Notes under the pieces: generated by a model
The model's input: only the letters and a program-made list of their open reading frames with translations
Database searches by the model: none
What the model was told of the DNA's origin: nothing
Made by a program: the position numbers and the translations under genes
Part shown: piece by piece, positions 12,237-25,070 of the stretch
Layout of the letters: the number at the start of each line of letters is the position of its first letter
Position numbering within the stretch: position 1 is the stretch's first letter
DNA from: Tetragonia tetragonoides
Taxonomy: Eukaryota; Streptophyta; Magnoliopsida; Caryophyllales; Aizoaceae
DNA: 64,000 nt
NCBI GenBank assembly: GCA_038025085.1
Contig: CM076146.1
Coordinates: forward strand, 11,656,001-11,720,000
Reading direction: 5' to 3'

Positions 12237-12840
12237 TTTATAATAAGATCATTTATAATGATAAAAGTAAGAGACTAATGTTTATTTTAACTGTATTTTT
12301 TTGGTTTTTTAGAATGTGAAATTAACTACTGTTTTTAATATAAGAACTAGATATTAAGTAATGAGGTGACAATATTAATCGGATTGAGATGAAAATCTAA
12401 TCGGATTTTACTTATATTCAGTATCTATCGGATTCTGATTTTCATTAATCGGATTTCGATCGGAATCGAATTGAGTTTTAGTACATTGTCATCCCTAGAC
12501 GTTAGGCTCTTTTGACGACTCTTGTAAATTGACCATTTTCTGTGTCTCTTTCAACCCTGGACGACCAGAATCTGTCCCATTATATATATAACCCCCGCAC
12601 CACTTTTTCAGATTCAGTCATTATGATTTATCAAGCCCTACTATAAAGAAGATTACAACCTTAAACACATCAAAACCCACCAGTGTTTAATCTCAAGTTG
12701 AAGTTTTGATCCCAATCAAGTCGATTACAATTTATATGTCAAGAGAAATCATCTTCGATCCTAATTCAATAAGGTTCATTATTGAGTACTCTTTTCATTT
12801 TTTCTGTAAACTTAAATTACAATCTAGGGGGTTAGTTGAA
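12237..12840. repeat. Tandem segmental duplication, unit 3 (start)
   Basis: This realigns with the first 600 bp of units 1 and 2, up to AATCTAGGGGGTTAGTTGAACATC, then diverges into the GDSL 3' flank. The gene's upstream flank (18090-18250) again resembles 9780-9960 and 11790-11910. Unit 3 therefore appears to contain the parental gene. 12841-13561 shows no gene. Confidence 0.6.
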
Positions 12841-13561
12841 CATCTTTCTGGATTCGCGTAGTATTTTTATAAAGCAACATAAATAGGATGCAAAGCGATC
12901 ATCAAAAGTAATACAAGTATTTCTAATATCGAAATTGTCAACCTTTGGAGATTGGGTTAAAAACATGGAAATAGATAATATAATAATTAACACTAGTGTG
13001 TTCCTAACAACACATGTAAATATTGAAAATTTGGGCACCCTGATTGTAACAATGTAACTAACAAACAATTCAAGACCAATTAGTATGCCTAACAACTTCC
13101 TAAATCATACTTATACCCTCCGTGTCATAGGACTCAAGCTAAGTCTCATTCGTTATTTAGATTTTGGTGCTTCTGGTTTTTCTTTGAAAATACAGGTTCC
13201 TCTGTTTTTCTTCGTGCTTTCGTGGCGACTTCCAATAGTTTTTCTTAAGTCTCATATTTTTTAAACTAAAGAAAAACAATAGATTTCAATCAAGAAGTTG
13301 GTGGGTTTAACTTTTCCAAATGTTTCATACAGCATCTTTGACGAACATATTGTTTGAAAGAAACTAGATTTTACAAATTTGCTACTGACATTTCGACGTA
13401 GTTCTTTTTTCGTCCACCTACAAGATGTCAAGATCTCCCATCAATTTCAATAAACTAAAACAAATAAAACCAAATCGAACACTCTTATTTCAAGAAATTT
13501 CACAATTTGAATAAGCCCGGGCTAGTCCTATAATCCCAGCCAATCAATTAAACTATAGTCG

Positions 13562-16500
13562 TTAACTTGAAAACAGACTTCGAAGGTTGCGAGGTTTTAC
13601 AACTCGCGCGGATCCCTTCCAAAATTCTCGAGCAAACTGTCGGTCAGCTTTTTGTGTAGGATGTCCAGCATCAAACCATAAGTGTGTACTTGGATTATTG
13701 CAAACTTTGAAATTGGTATTCTTTGTGGAGCAAGTGAATTTTCCATTAAATTGTCCACTTCCACAACATGCTGATGTGGTTTCCGTAAAACCTGTCATTA
13801 TTCAATATGTTAAAAAATTGATTATAGGGACTAAAGTAATATATTTGTAACAATAGCTTTTGAATTATATATACATTGAAACTACTGTATGAAAATTATG
13901 AAACTAAAATTTGAAAATTATGAATTTATAAATAACTAAAACTTAAATTATATTGGAACAATGTGTATGAGTTCAGACACATCCTCAGGATTGCTTATCA
14001 ACAAGGTTCTTGGGCAGGTAATGTCATGGGTAAATACTCTATTAAAAATGGCTATTGATCCCCCCCAAACTGATAAAGTTTAGTGGCCTACATGAGTTTG
14101 GAATAGGTTACATCGGCCCAAACATGGTTTCACAACATGGATGATTGTGCTGAACAAATTACAAACAAAGGAAAACTCTACAAAATCAAAGCCAATATTA
14201 ATGAAAGTTCTTATTACTTACAAAAAAATAATTGAAAATATAATTGCGGCGAAAATATGCATGTATAAATAATGAAACTACGTGTTATTATCCGAATTTA
14301 AGATACCCCTAGCTTTTGTATTGTGACCTTGTATGCCATGATCAAACAATATGTACACAATTCTGAGAACTTTATTTGCGTGATGTAATGCACTATGATG
14401 CCCTATTTCTACAAAAACTTAAAAAAAAAAAAAAAAATAATAAATAAATATACGTACCATAGCTATCACCGTTGGAAAGACGGGAAGATAAGGAGGTATA
14501 GAAATCGTATATGGAGTAACTGAATCCAGGCAATTGTTGAGCTAACTTTTGACATAACGCGCTGAGCCCATTATTGTGCATTCTAGCTAAACTATTCAGC
14601 TCCTGTACACAACTCCCATCGGATAGACGAAATGCTGGCAAGCACCCCATTGGCGCGAACGCTTGGAATGCAAATTTCCTTGCTCCTTTGTTGTACATAG
14701 TCTGAAAATATTCAAAGGTAGATCATAAACATTAACAAAGAGGGAATTTCCTTGCTCCTTTGTTGTACATAGTCTGAAAATATTCAAAGATAGTACTAGA
14801 GGTTGAGTCATTTTGTTTATAGCCTGTAGCGTCTCCGTCACTTTATGTTGTTCAAATAGTATATCTTGTGTTAGTATGTTTAATGCTTTACTTCTCTTGC
14901 CCGTTTGATCATTCTTTATTGCGTTTAAAAAAAAAACACCTTTTTGAAAATGTATTTAAAAAAAAAAAAAGGTTTTTGTGGGTCTTTCGGAAACAGTCTC
15001 TCTTCTAGGCGACTAGTTAGGGGTAAGACTGCGTACATCTGGACCTCCCCAAACCCCGCCCTAAGCGGGATACTTACTGGGTTGTTGTTGTTGTTGTTGT
15101 TGTTGTTGCTGCTGCTAATTTTGCAAGACTTCTATTACTCAATTACTTAAATCAACTTTCATTTAATTAGTTTGATTCAAACCACGATTAAGTATTAGTA
15201 TGATGCATGCCAAGTTCGAATGACAGAAAATGTGGAATATACAATATTTGACAATAAAGGTGTCGTTTACTTAGAGGCAATAATGATTACATTGTAAACT
15301 ATTTCTTCCTACTCCACGTTACTTTATAAAATGGTGCATTACATTATTATAACATTTGCTACTAAGTAAAAGTCGACCATCATCATCAGATGATGTCTGT
15401 AATGTCTAACCTGTGCCAATAACAGTAGAGGATAAATTGCCTCCACCAGCTTTTCAGAAAGACGCGATGATGATGATCTATTATTCTTAAACCAATTGGC
15501 AACAGGGGTAGGGATGACAATGGGGTGGGCCAATGCAACGTGTTTGAATTCTGATCACTTTTACGTGAGAAAGGGGGACCACTCTCTAAGCCTAAGTATT
15601 CCTCAATGACCGATAGCGTACAAGTACCGTGAAGGAAAGGTGAGAAAAGCTCAAAGGTAGTCGAATCCTTACTTCTTTTCATCCGGTTCTGAGCCATAGC
15701 CACTAGGATCAGAAAGTAAGGTCTACTGACTTTGGTGGGGTGGATATAGGTCTATCGATTGATACCCATACCTACCTGGCTACGGTCTATCACCCATCCG
15801 CCCCATCCCCGCCATGGGGTAAGATCCCCAGAACCATCCCTGCCCCGACCCAGTGGGTATGAGATGGAAACCACCTGCCCCAATTACCTAACGTGTATCC
15901 ATATACACCTGATACCCGCCCCAAACCCACCTGAAACCCGCATAAAGCAAAGCCTGTTGATATTCTATAAGTAGCTGGACATAGTATATGAAAATATGTG
16001 AGACTCTGTCACAAATGCACAATTACCGGTCTTTAACAAACCCAATAAATATACAAATTACAAACAACAAAACTATGATATATTTGAACGAAAATATGTG
16101 TCTCTCTTTCACAAATGCACAATTACGGTGTCTTTAGCAAACCTAAAAAACGTACAAATTACAAACAACAAAACTATGATACATTTGAACGACTTGAACA
16201 AATTGTATCAGTACATCAGTTATGTATTTAGAATTTTTACACTGCTTTTTAATTTTAATTGGGTATGAGGCGAGGCGGGCCTGATGGGTATCCATCAGAG
16301 GAACAATCCAAACCATCCTCGCCTAGCGCTTTCCCATCCCAGCCCCCATTAAGGCGGATACATGGAGGGCGGAATCCATCGGTACTCACCCCGTTGCCAT
16401 CCCTAGATGGGTATGCAACAGAGTAACAACACTAACCATCTCCGCCCCAATTATGATGGATGCGGGGCGGTACCCATCGGTATTCACCCCATTAACATTC

Positions 16501-17906
16501 GGAGTAGCTCACTTGACTTATATGTGAATAGTTTTCTATTCATTTTTCTGATGTGGGACACTAGTACTAATGCTCATTCCCTAAAACAAATTCTTATCGT
16601 TCATTTTCTCTTCTACTTGCCCAAGTGATTGAAAACGGTGAATAATTATCAATAGTGTTCTTTCTCAAAGTGCAATAAAAACCTTTGGTATCAAATTAAA
16701 GGACTAGTGAAGACTAATTTGGGACCACGCAATAAGATAGGATATCGATTGAGTGTTCTTACATTGAGATTGAGGGAAATGTTGCCAAGTACTTCATTCA
16801 CGAAATTGTTCAGCAACGTGGGGGTGAAACGTTTCGCATTATTCTTGTAATACTGAGTGTAGTCGTTGGCCCCAATATTGATGAGGTGTACCGCTTTGGA
16901 TAGCAGCTTTGTGGTCTGTGCTTTCCCATATTGCTTCTCCAACTTTTGGGTCATTTCCACATAATAATCGGTTTGCAATTTCAAATACAACTGGACCCAA
17001 CCAAGAAAAAAAAATTCCGTTAGGCAAAGAATACCGTTGGTTTTATCACAAATGATTGCCTAGAGCCGAGGAATCTAGATAGACGTATGAATCCAATAAA
17101 ACTATGCTCTGATGAAAATGAAACTCATATATATTGATTTTTAGTCCGAGTTTTATCTTTATAAGGCTCCGAGATCTAAGCAAAGAATTGATTTTTTTAT
17201 TTTTTTTCTTTTGGTGGCAATACATAAGCTCAAAATATCAATAACTTCAGTATATCTAGTGAAAAGAATAGTACATACTGGGTGTACATCAGTACGTGTT
17301 TCAGGAAGCACACCAGCAGCAGCATCTGCAAAATTGACTGCTAGAGTGTAGCCAGCAACCGTAAGTTTCGGGTTTGGATAAGGTACCGGGAATGGTAGGT
17401 TCGCAAATTGAGCTGTCAACAATATAACATCGTTACCTTACCATACAAATATACAAATAATACCATGTATTGTGTGGACTTAGTCTACCATGTACCAAGA
17501 ACACTACTGTAAATATTTAGGGACATGAAAGAGATATTTAAAAAAATTTAGTTCATTGGTCCATCATGGACTAACTCCACACAAGTTTTTGTATACAAAT
17601 AAATACAAAAGAAGTTGGGTTATACATGGGTTAGTTACCTATGAAATCAGGGATGAGAAGCCCATCCGAAAACCTCCCTGCAGGCTTCTTGAAATAGGTC
17701 TCACCGTATGGCAAGGCGTTGGCCGGCGTCGGGCCCCTATCGACAAACAACCCCATACCAGAGTCGTAGAGAGAATCTCCGAACACGTAGAGCGGAGTAT
17801 ATTTCGGAATCGTAGGTTGTGCATTGGAACTCAAAGGAGAAAGAACAATTAGTGTAGCACAAATTGCCAGTGTAACCAGCATTTTGCTGATGCTGGTTAT
17901 CGTCAT
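13562..17906 (-). CDS. GDSL esterase/lipase (SGNH hydrolase), five exons
   Basis: This is a secreted plant serine esterase/lipase of the SGNH fold. Predicted exons are 17906-17639, 17412-17279, 16990-16763, 14701-14458 and 13791-13562, all joined by GT-AG sites in frame. They total 1104 bp and give 367 residues, normal for the family. Residues 1-29 look like a signal peptide (LAICATLIVLSPLSSNA). Block I FGDS carries the nucleophile Ser45. Block II lies in NFADAAAG. Block III GAND gives Asn176. Block V FDAGH gives Asp332 and His335. The catalytic set is therefore complete. Intron 3 is about 2.06 kb and is full of transposon debris. The usual NN after the nucleophile block is replaced (DSGMGLF). 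The natural substrate cannot be told from sequence. I see no disabling mutation, so it may be functional. Confidence 0.88.
14673..14789 (-). repeat. 45-bp direct duplication spanning the exon 4 acceptor
   Basis: 14673-14717 and 14745-14789 are nearly identical (AATTTCCTTGCTCC...AATATTCAAAG), offset by 72 bp. Each copy contains the intron 3 acceptor and the first codons of exon 4 (TMYNKGARKF). The exon-proximal copy must be used for a full protein. Confidence 0.9.
14975..15116 (+). mobile_element. SINE 3' fragment (TTG-tailed)
   Basis: The sequence from GGTCTTTCGGAAACAGTCTC through GTAAGACTGCGTACATCTGG and CCCCGCCCTAAGCGGGA, then a (TTG)n tail at 15082-15108, is the 3' half typical of Au-like plant SINEs. 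No pol III boxes remain, so it is 5'-truncated. It lies in intron 3 of the GDSL gene, opposite to the gene. Confidence 0.75.
15509..16405. mobile_element. hAT-like non-autonomous element in GDSL intron 3
   Basis: The left end TAGGGATGACAATGGGGTG and the complement of the right end (TAGGGATGGCAACGGGGTG) form an imperfect 19-bp inverted repeat of the TAGGGATGGCAA type seen in plant hAT elements. The interior holds a 100-bp direct tandem repeat (15990-16089 and 16090-16190). The end region 16287-16404 is partly repeated at 16408-16500. No transposase frame is present, and a convincing 8-bp target duplication was not found. Confidence 0.55.
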
Positions 17907-18299
17907 GGAAATAAAAGAAAGGAAGATTTTTTTGTTGGTAGTTAACTTTAACAGTTAGAAAAGTATTTAAAGGCAGCTGTTTGGGTCGTAAATTGTCGTT
18001 TTTAAGTTATAGTCTTCACTATGGTTTGTTGTTGACTTCACGGAATTGAAGCAATAATAAAATTTTAATAATGAATTTTACTATTTAGAACGTGAACTTT
18101 GGTAGCAAATTCTTTGTAGTAAACCTGCCTCGTTGAATTTTCATCAAAGATAGCTTATACTATTCTCGATCGTCCTACAATGACTGGACAGAACAAGTGT
18201 TCTAGTAGCATGAGGGATTAATAATAGCATCCTTATGTCATAAGGTCCACAAGAGTACAAGTCATCGTCTTTTACACAACAATCTTTTTCGGTTTGGTT

Positions 18300-19750
18300 A
18301 AAAAACCCAAAAAAATCGTTTTCAGTAGTTGTACCCTTGTAAAGCTTTCTGAGTGCCTGCCAGCTTAGCTAGGAGTTTTTTCAGCTTCTACTTGTCAATC
18401 ATATATATTAATATATACCATCTCACAAAAACTAAAAGACGTTCCAACAAGCACATAGGTTAAAAGGAATGGGACCAAATTTGACAAACGGGTCGACTTT
18501 TTATTTGGATCTACTCGAACGGATTTCATAATCGATTCATGAAATGTTCTGATCGGGTCAGTTTGGTAGGTCAGGTTTATTGTCAGTTGTTCTTATTAAG
18601 CTTCGGGTTGATTCAGTTTGAGTCAGGACCATCAAGATTTGGATCATTTTCGGGTCACCTGCATCGGGTTTCGGGTTGGGTCAATCGGTTCAGACCATTT
18701 TTGCCAAGTCTAAATCATCAGTTTGAGAGTGTGAATGAGAGAGACTTTTTCAAATACAAAGTAAATGTCAATCTCAATTTACTTGGTGTGCTGGTGCTGC
18801 ACTGGGTTAGTGGAGAGGTACACAGTGCTAATATTGTCACAATACACAAGACTTACTAAGGAAACTAAACAAACTAAAACAGTTAATATCAGAGTTGTCT
18901 ATATAGTGAGCTAAAAACTATTAAACCAATTTATTACAACTTGCCTTCAAGGGCTAAATCCAATAAAATCCCAACGATCTAAACTAAACTAAAGAGAGTT
19001 CTAAAAACTGACGCCAACTCTATCTTCCAAGTTGTACGTCCTCATTCAACTAAAGCTGCACTTTGGTTTCCGTGACGGAAATAAAATACAGAAGAAAAGA
19101 AAAGAAACAAAAGAGAAACAAAAATCAGATAAACTGAACTCAGTAAAAACATTTCGCAAACCTTACCTGAGGTTTTAGAAGAATCATTGAAATTCATTTG
19201 CATACGCACATAAGCATATAATCAAGCATACGCATAACGACATTCTTTTATATGCAATTCTTGTATAGTGATCATACAAAGTACGACATAGACAATCCGT
19301 CTTAATTAGAGAGGTGTAAGAGAGCGAATAGAACATCGATTACCCATACTGTTCATCGAAGATACAATCACGTCATGGACTTAATGACTCTAGTGCGCAC
19401 ACTACCTCTAGTATAAATAAACGAGTCTAGAGGACTTAATAAATGGGGAATGATTCGTCCCAGACACACTGTAAGAAATTCGTTTGTATGGGGGGAGTAG
19501 ATTGGAGTATGTTTTACAGGTTGACGGTTTGTGAAGATCGATGGATGAGATGATTTAGAGCTGCCAAGAAGTGGATTGATTTGCTTATTTATCTAAAATT
19601 GGAGATCGATGACTCTAGAAGTGAGGATTCAATATACTAGTTTGTAATAAGAGGTTATTAAGTTGGCCCATTAGAGTTTGTAATCCGATTGATTTATTAA
19701 TAAAATGGTTTATTATTTCTCTAGTTTCTCGAGCCTTTACCCTAAAATGG
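18300..19750. other. Intergenic stretch, no gene recognised
   Basis: This lies between the GDSL promoter side and the first gypsy LTR. 18480-18720 is enriched in degenerate GGGTC/TCGGGTT words, which usually mark decayed transposon ends. The rest is AT-rich without coding signal. Confidence 0.4.
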
Positions 19751-21265
19751 TGTAGACACCAAAAATTGTGTCTATGATGAGTCCCCGTAAAAACCCCATG
19801 ATGAAAAGATAAGATTTTGCTCGAACTTGAGTTGCGAGAATAATTGCTCTAATGATTAGTCCAGTTGATTTGAGTTAGCGAGTGGAAGCCTTTTGTACAG
19901 GTGATCCAAACCAGTAGGACTCAATTCAATTGGAGACCAAAGCTGAGAGATAGGCCTCTTTGAACCTAAGGGTCCGAAAGGGAACCCAAACCCATGAGTC
20001 AACCCTTGGTCAAACAAGGGAACTCAGTCAATCCCACATGGAGCCCCTCGGAAAAGCCTCCCCCGCTTGAAAAAACCGTCAGGCGCCTATACAGGCACGC
20101 CGCCCAAGGTCCAAGTGGTGGCCGCTAGGACAAGCGGCTTGACCGCTTGTCCTGCCAGCTCAGTCGCTTGGCTTAGCTGAATGGCCGCCGGGACCTTTTC
20201 TCGAGGACGGCGAATTCGTGGCCCATCTCGATTTTCGTGCCAAACCATGGCAGCTCCCCCTCTTCTATATAAACAAACCTTAGGGTTCAGTTGAAGAGGT
20301 TGGCAGTTTCTCTCTCACGTAGGGAATTTTAGAGGTTCGACATTCTCTCTGAAAGGCTTTTTGGTTAGCAGTTTCTCTATCTCTCTCTCATATAAAACCA
20401 GAAATTCTGATTCTACTCCTTCTTTAGGTTAGCTCTAGCACCACAAAATAAACCTTCACACTTTATCAAGAGCATGAATTCAAGCATTATAACCCAATAA
20501 GTTCTTGTGAGTATCCCGGTAATCCAACCTGGGGGTTTTCATTAAATTTTATATTGCTTGTTATTACTAACGATTTTGGTTTATGTGATATGTACATGCA
20601 TGGCGCGTTTTGAGCAAAAGGGCTTGTATTAAGCCTAATTAATGGATGAATTAATATTTTAATTTTGTTATTTATTGCTCCTTATGATTAAATTGTGCTT
20701 TGTTTGTGAATTGGTGGATGAATTATTGGTTTGTCTTCTAACTTGCACGTTTTTAGCATATTTATCGTTTTTAGCAATGAAAGCATGTAATTTGATAAAT
20801 TTTTAAAAGTGGTCACAATAATAATGTTTGTTCAACCCATTAGTTAAAACTAGGAATTTGGACAAATTGAACCTTGTTTGGAAATGTAGCATTAATAATT
20901 ATATTGAATTGATTAGTAAAGGCCGTTGTTGTCAACGGGCGAGTTGGGTGCCTAACACCTTCCTAGCTCGTACTCACGCCCCCAAACTCATTTATGAAGT
21001 CAATTTTCCCAATAGGGATTTGGGTGCACAGGAATTGAGTTGACGTCTTTCTAGACTATCGACTTGATTCCAAGGTTTCCAAATTACCTTAAATTTGGTG
21101 GCGACTTCCGAAAATCTTAATCATGTCCTTAGTGCTAAAAGGAAAATCTTCATGTGCATTCACACTCATAGGTTCACGAAAACCCGAACGACCGCGCTCT
21201 CCCAGGCTACCCAGAAACCCGTAGGAAAAGGGGGCGAAAAGGGGAGAAAAATTAGGTAGCCTACA
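19751..21265 (+). promoter_or_regulatory. LTR A (5'), with TATA box and palindrome cluster
   Basis: The 1515-bp LTR runs TGTAGACACC...GCCTACA. TATATAAA lies at 20266-20273. Upstream, 20080-20185 is GC-rich and contains CAGGCGCCTATACAGG (20080-20095) and CCGCTAGGACAAGCGGC (20122-20138). It also contains an inverted repeat AGGACAAGCGG/CCGCTTGTCCT (20128-20153). The same words recur at the element's antisense DUF7745 promoter (31268-31418). Confidence 0.85.
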
Positions 21266-21266
21266 G

Positions 21267-21284
21267 TGGCGACTTCACTGGGGA
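21267..21284 (+). other. Primer-binding site, element 1
   Basis: TGGCGACTTCACTGGGGA starts one base after the LTR end. It resembles the tRNA-Arg-type PBS of Ogre/Tat elements, and the identical string occurs at 52307. 21285-22009 shows no reading frame of note. Confidence 0.75.
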
Positions 21285-22009
21285 CATGATTAAGAGGGTG
21301 TAACTTGAAAATCGATTCATTGTCATTATTTTTGCTTGGTTCACTACCTTGAGTGTTCTTATTATTATTTTGTGACTTGTCCTTCATCTATTAATTTGCA
21401 TTCATTGCATTCATGTGCATGCGCTTGCGCGACTTCCGAGCTTGTTTTTACAAGTTCAAACTAGTTTTTAGCCAACGAAGTGTGGTGAAGTGCGTTGGTG
21501 AGAATCCAATCGATTCTTCTTTGCCAAGAAACATGGATCCCCCACCTCATGTGCCTTTCTACACATTCGTCCATTCGACGAGTAGGATAACTAGAATGCC
21601 TCACATTGTCGCGCATCCCGCGGATTGTAGTACATTCTTGATCATGAGTACCTTTTGACCAAAACCCTTAAGCTTACCCCATTGCATGAACTAGAACCAA
21701 TGCTTTAGGTTGAAACTCAGTCCCATGTCCATGCTAGATTTTCATGATCATGTCACTTGTGTTGTTGTGCTGTTTGCCCATACGTGAACGCAATCTTTGC
21801 ATAGTCTTTTTGGTCGTCATAGAATATTAGGTTAGACCCCAATTAGGATCTTTTCCTTTTTTTTTGAGTCTAGATTTTGTCTTAAGATTGAGTCTAGAAT
21901 CTTCATATTAGGAAACAATATCCCTGAATGTTCTATATGATGCTCGTTACCTTCAGAAAGATTTGAATGCTTTACTCTTTCCTTTTATTTAGGTAGTGAG
22001 TCTAGGCCA

Positions 22010-22346
22010 AAAGATCTCGATAATATCTCTCTCCATTCCCTTTTAGTAAAGAGTAATATCTTTTGCTCTATCCCATATTGAGTCGAGATAATATTTCTCC
22101 CCTCTCCTTTTAGTCAAGAGTATAATATCTTTTGCTTTATCCCATATTGAGTCGAGATAATATCTCTCCCCTCTCATTTTAGTCAAGAGTATAATATCTT
22201 TTGCTTTATCCCATATTGAGTCAGGATAATATCTCTCCCCTCTCCTTTTAGTCAAGAGTATAATATCTTTTGCTTTATCCCATATTGAGTCGAGATAATA
22301 TCTCTCCCCTCTCCTTTTAGTCAAGAGTATAATATCTTTTATCCTT
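22010..22346 (+). repeat. 69-bp tandem array in the 5' leader
   Basis: Four to five copies start with TCCCATATTGAGTCGAGATA at 22071, 22140, 22209 and 22278, an exact 69-bp period. The array lies between PBS and gag. Because 69 is divisible by three, the complement shows a spurious 23-residue repeat peptide. Confidence 0.93.
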
Positions 22347-22585
22347 CTTTTTCCGTGTCGAGATCTTTTGACGTAAACCCATTACTTAGTCCCCAAGGGT
22401 AGCTATGTTAGTGGAATATTCTAGATAGAAATTTTCCATCTTTGTTTTAAAACTTTTCTTTTGTGGAACTTGTTAGTCTTTCCTTTTCTAAGTCTTATCC
22501 GCTGTCCAGGATTGGGAAAAAAACCGTCGGTCCGAAAAGTTGGGAACGCGATCATAGTAATCAACGTCTGGTTAGGAAGCTCGTA

Positions 22586-25070
22586 ATGGAATCTCCCCCT
22601 CCGAGCATAGCTAGGTCTGACACAGTGTTTGTTACTCCCCCTCCATATCGACCACCTGGTTCTAAGTTGACCAAAATGGCCGAAGATGATATACCACCTC
22701 CACCACCTAAGACTACTGATGAGATGTTGGCTCAAATGATGAAAGTGTTGGAAACCATGGGAAACTGTGTGGCATGGATAGAAAGCAAGGTTAAGGAAGA
22801 TGACCCTTTCAACCAAGATGATCCTCCACCTCGAGATGACAAAGTAGAAGAGCTAAGTGCTCAAATTAAGAACCTTGAGTTAGCTCTAACTCAAAATAAG
22901 ATCATAAGTGACTACATGATTAATGCTGAAGGGTATTCCTCTCACATCAAGGGGAAGCTCCCACAAAAGTTCTCTATGCCTGAAGTCCCCACCTTCAAAG
23001 GGACCGATGATCCAAAAGATCACATAAGGGCCTTCACCACCGCAATGGGCCTAAGAGGAGTAGATCCTGACCTCTATATTCATCTTTTCTCACAAACTTT
23101 GGACCCCACTGTTAGGGAATGGTTCTTCAAGCTTGAGCCCAGTCCGATTCAAGAATGGAACAAAGTGTCTAGTTTGTTCCTCACTAGGTACGCCGACAAC
23201 GTCATCCAACCAACTTCCATGAGAGAGTTAGAAGCAATAAAGCAAGGTGAAAATGAAAGCTTCACTGACTTTGTTAAGAAATGGAGAATTAAAGTGGCCG
23301 AAATTCTTGACCGTCCATCGGAGGAATAGCAAATTCAGAAACTCAACAAAAATTTACAACTTCCTTACTTGAATCCTCTCAAATATCAAGCAATTACTTC
23401 ATACACACAACTCAATAGTGTGGGATTGCTCATAGAGGACGATCAAGCACTCAAAAAGGAGAAAAGCAAGGACTTCTTCAACAAAGGCACTTATAACTCG
23501 AACTACAAGAAGAATCCCGATTCGGGAGGCTCTTCCAACAAGATTAATGAAGTCAATGCTGTCAACGATAAAACCACAAAGGCAATTTTCCCCATTGGGT
23601 ATGACCTATGCTAAAGCCTTTGAAAAGCTCGTCAAGATTGACTATCTCAATGTCATGGGCCCCACTCCGGATCCTGACATTGAAAAGAGGAGCCCATCAT
23701 GGAACCCTAATCTTTATTGCAAATTCCATAGAGGAAAAGGACATGACAACGAGAAGTGTTCGACACTAAAGAATAAAATCCACGATCTTTTTGACAATGG
23801 GACTATTCCCAAGCCAAAGAATGTTCCCACTCCAAACAACAACACCAATCCTCTAGGTGCGGTTTTCGTCATTACAAATGAAGAGAAAGAAAAGGACCCC
23901 TCTCGCCTGATTATGCCAATTGGACATCCTATCCCACCATTTAAGCTTGACTCCCTCCACCTAGAGGTAGCCGGACTTTGGAAAAGCGATAGCGACGAGG
24001 AAGATGCTACCCTCCAAATTTCTAAAGCATGGTACGACTCTTCTGATGACGAATCTCCTGAAGTCGAACGCCTCACGAGGTCGGGAAGACACTACATACC
24101 ACCCCATCTCCAGAACAAGGATCCATTACAAAACACAGCTTCAGTCAAACCTCAAGTGAGAGACTCTCCACTAGTCCAAAACAAGGACCAATACCCTCCA
24201 AACGAGGATGATGACACTACACTACTTAGACAGCTTCAAAAGACTAAGGCCGATATCTCCATATGCCAACTCTTGACTACCTCTCAAGTACATAGGAATG
24301 CTTTACTAAAAGCACTTAATCAAACTATGGTCTCCCCCGAAGCTACTCCGGATGACTTAGTCAATCTCCTCACAAAAGGAAATTCTTTGCAAGCAATTAC
24401 ATTCACTAATGAAGACCTTCCAGCCGAAGGAACTCATCATAACAAGGCACTCTACCTAACTTCCATATGTGAAAAGAAACAGGTTCCAATGACTCTAATA
24501 GATAATGGGTCCGTTGTCAACGTTTGTCCCTTAAGGACCGCCCAATGCTTGGGCATAAATGTCAACAACCTCGCGCATGCCGCACAAGGGTTGAGGGCCT
24601 ACGACAATTCCATGCGAAACGTCTTAGGCATATTTTCGGTTAACCTTAACACTGGACCAATTGAGAAAATGGTACAATTCCATGTCATCGACATCCCAGC
24701 TTCATTCAATTTACTCCTAGGACGCCCATGGCTCCATGGATTAAACGCGATAGCTTTAACATTACACCAAAAGGTCAAAATGATGGTCGGAGGGGTAGTT
24801 CTAGAGGTTAGAGCTGATTCTATGATCGCTAGCATTGAAGACACGACGGTTCTTAAAGTCGAGCACACTGTACAAGACGAAGAATTCTGGGGCTTTATGA
24901 CTGAAGGCATTGCCGTACTTGAGCAAGATATAGCTCATTTCGCACCATATTCCCACCTACGAATTAATGCCATTCTAAGAAATCAGAGACACTTTCCTGG
25001 CACATCTCTAAGAAAAGATGTCTCCAAACCACTTCCAGTTTGGTCTTCCAAAGCCGGAAATGGGCTATAA
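22586..25070 (+). pseudogene. Gag-protease of element 1 (broken)
   Basis: The plausible start is the ATG at 22586 (MESPPPSIARSD). A retrotransposon Gag capsid domain follows (PKDHIRAFTTAMGLRGV, REWFFKL, FLTRYADN). An in-frame TAG interrupts it at 23327-23329 and a frameshift follows near 23590. A zinc-knuckle-like CKFHRGKGHDNEKC lies near 23717. Aspartic protease motifs follow: LIDNGSVVNVCP (active site D-N-G-S, near 24500) and LLGRPWLH. The frame is lost again near 25050. The product would be the virus-like-particle coat plus the maturation protease. Confidence 0.85.

Noticed and set aside
12832..13095. Minus-strand 87-codon frame downstream of the GDSL gene
   Set aside because: No recognisable family, AT-rich composition, and no splice or conservation support; likely chance.
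22043..22324. Minus-strand open frame with a 23-residue repeat (RRGERYYLDSIWDKAKDIILL-like)
   Set aside because: It is the reverse translation of the 69-bp array; the period is a multiple of three, so any stop-free unit gives a long repeat frame.
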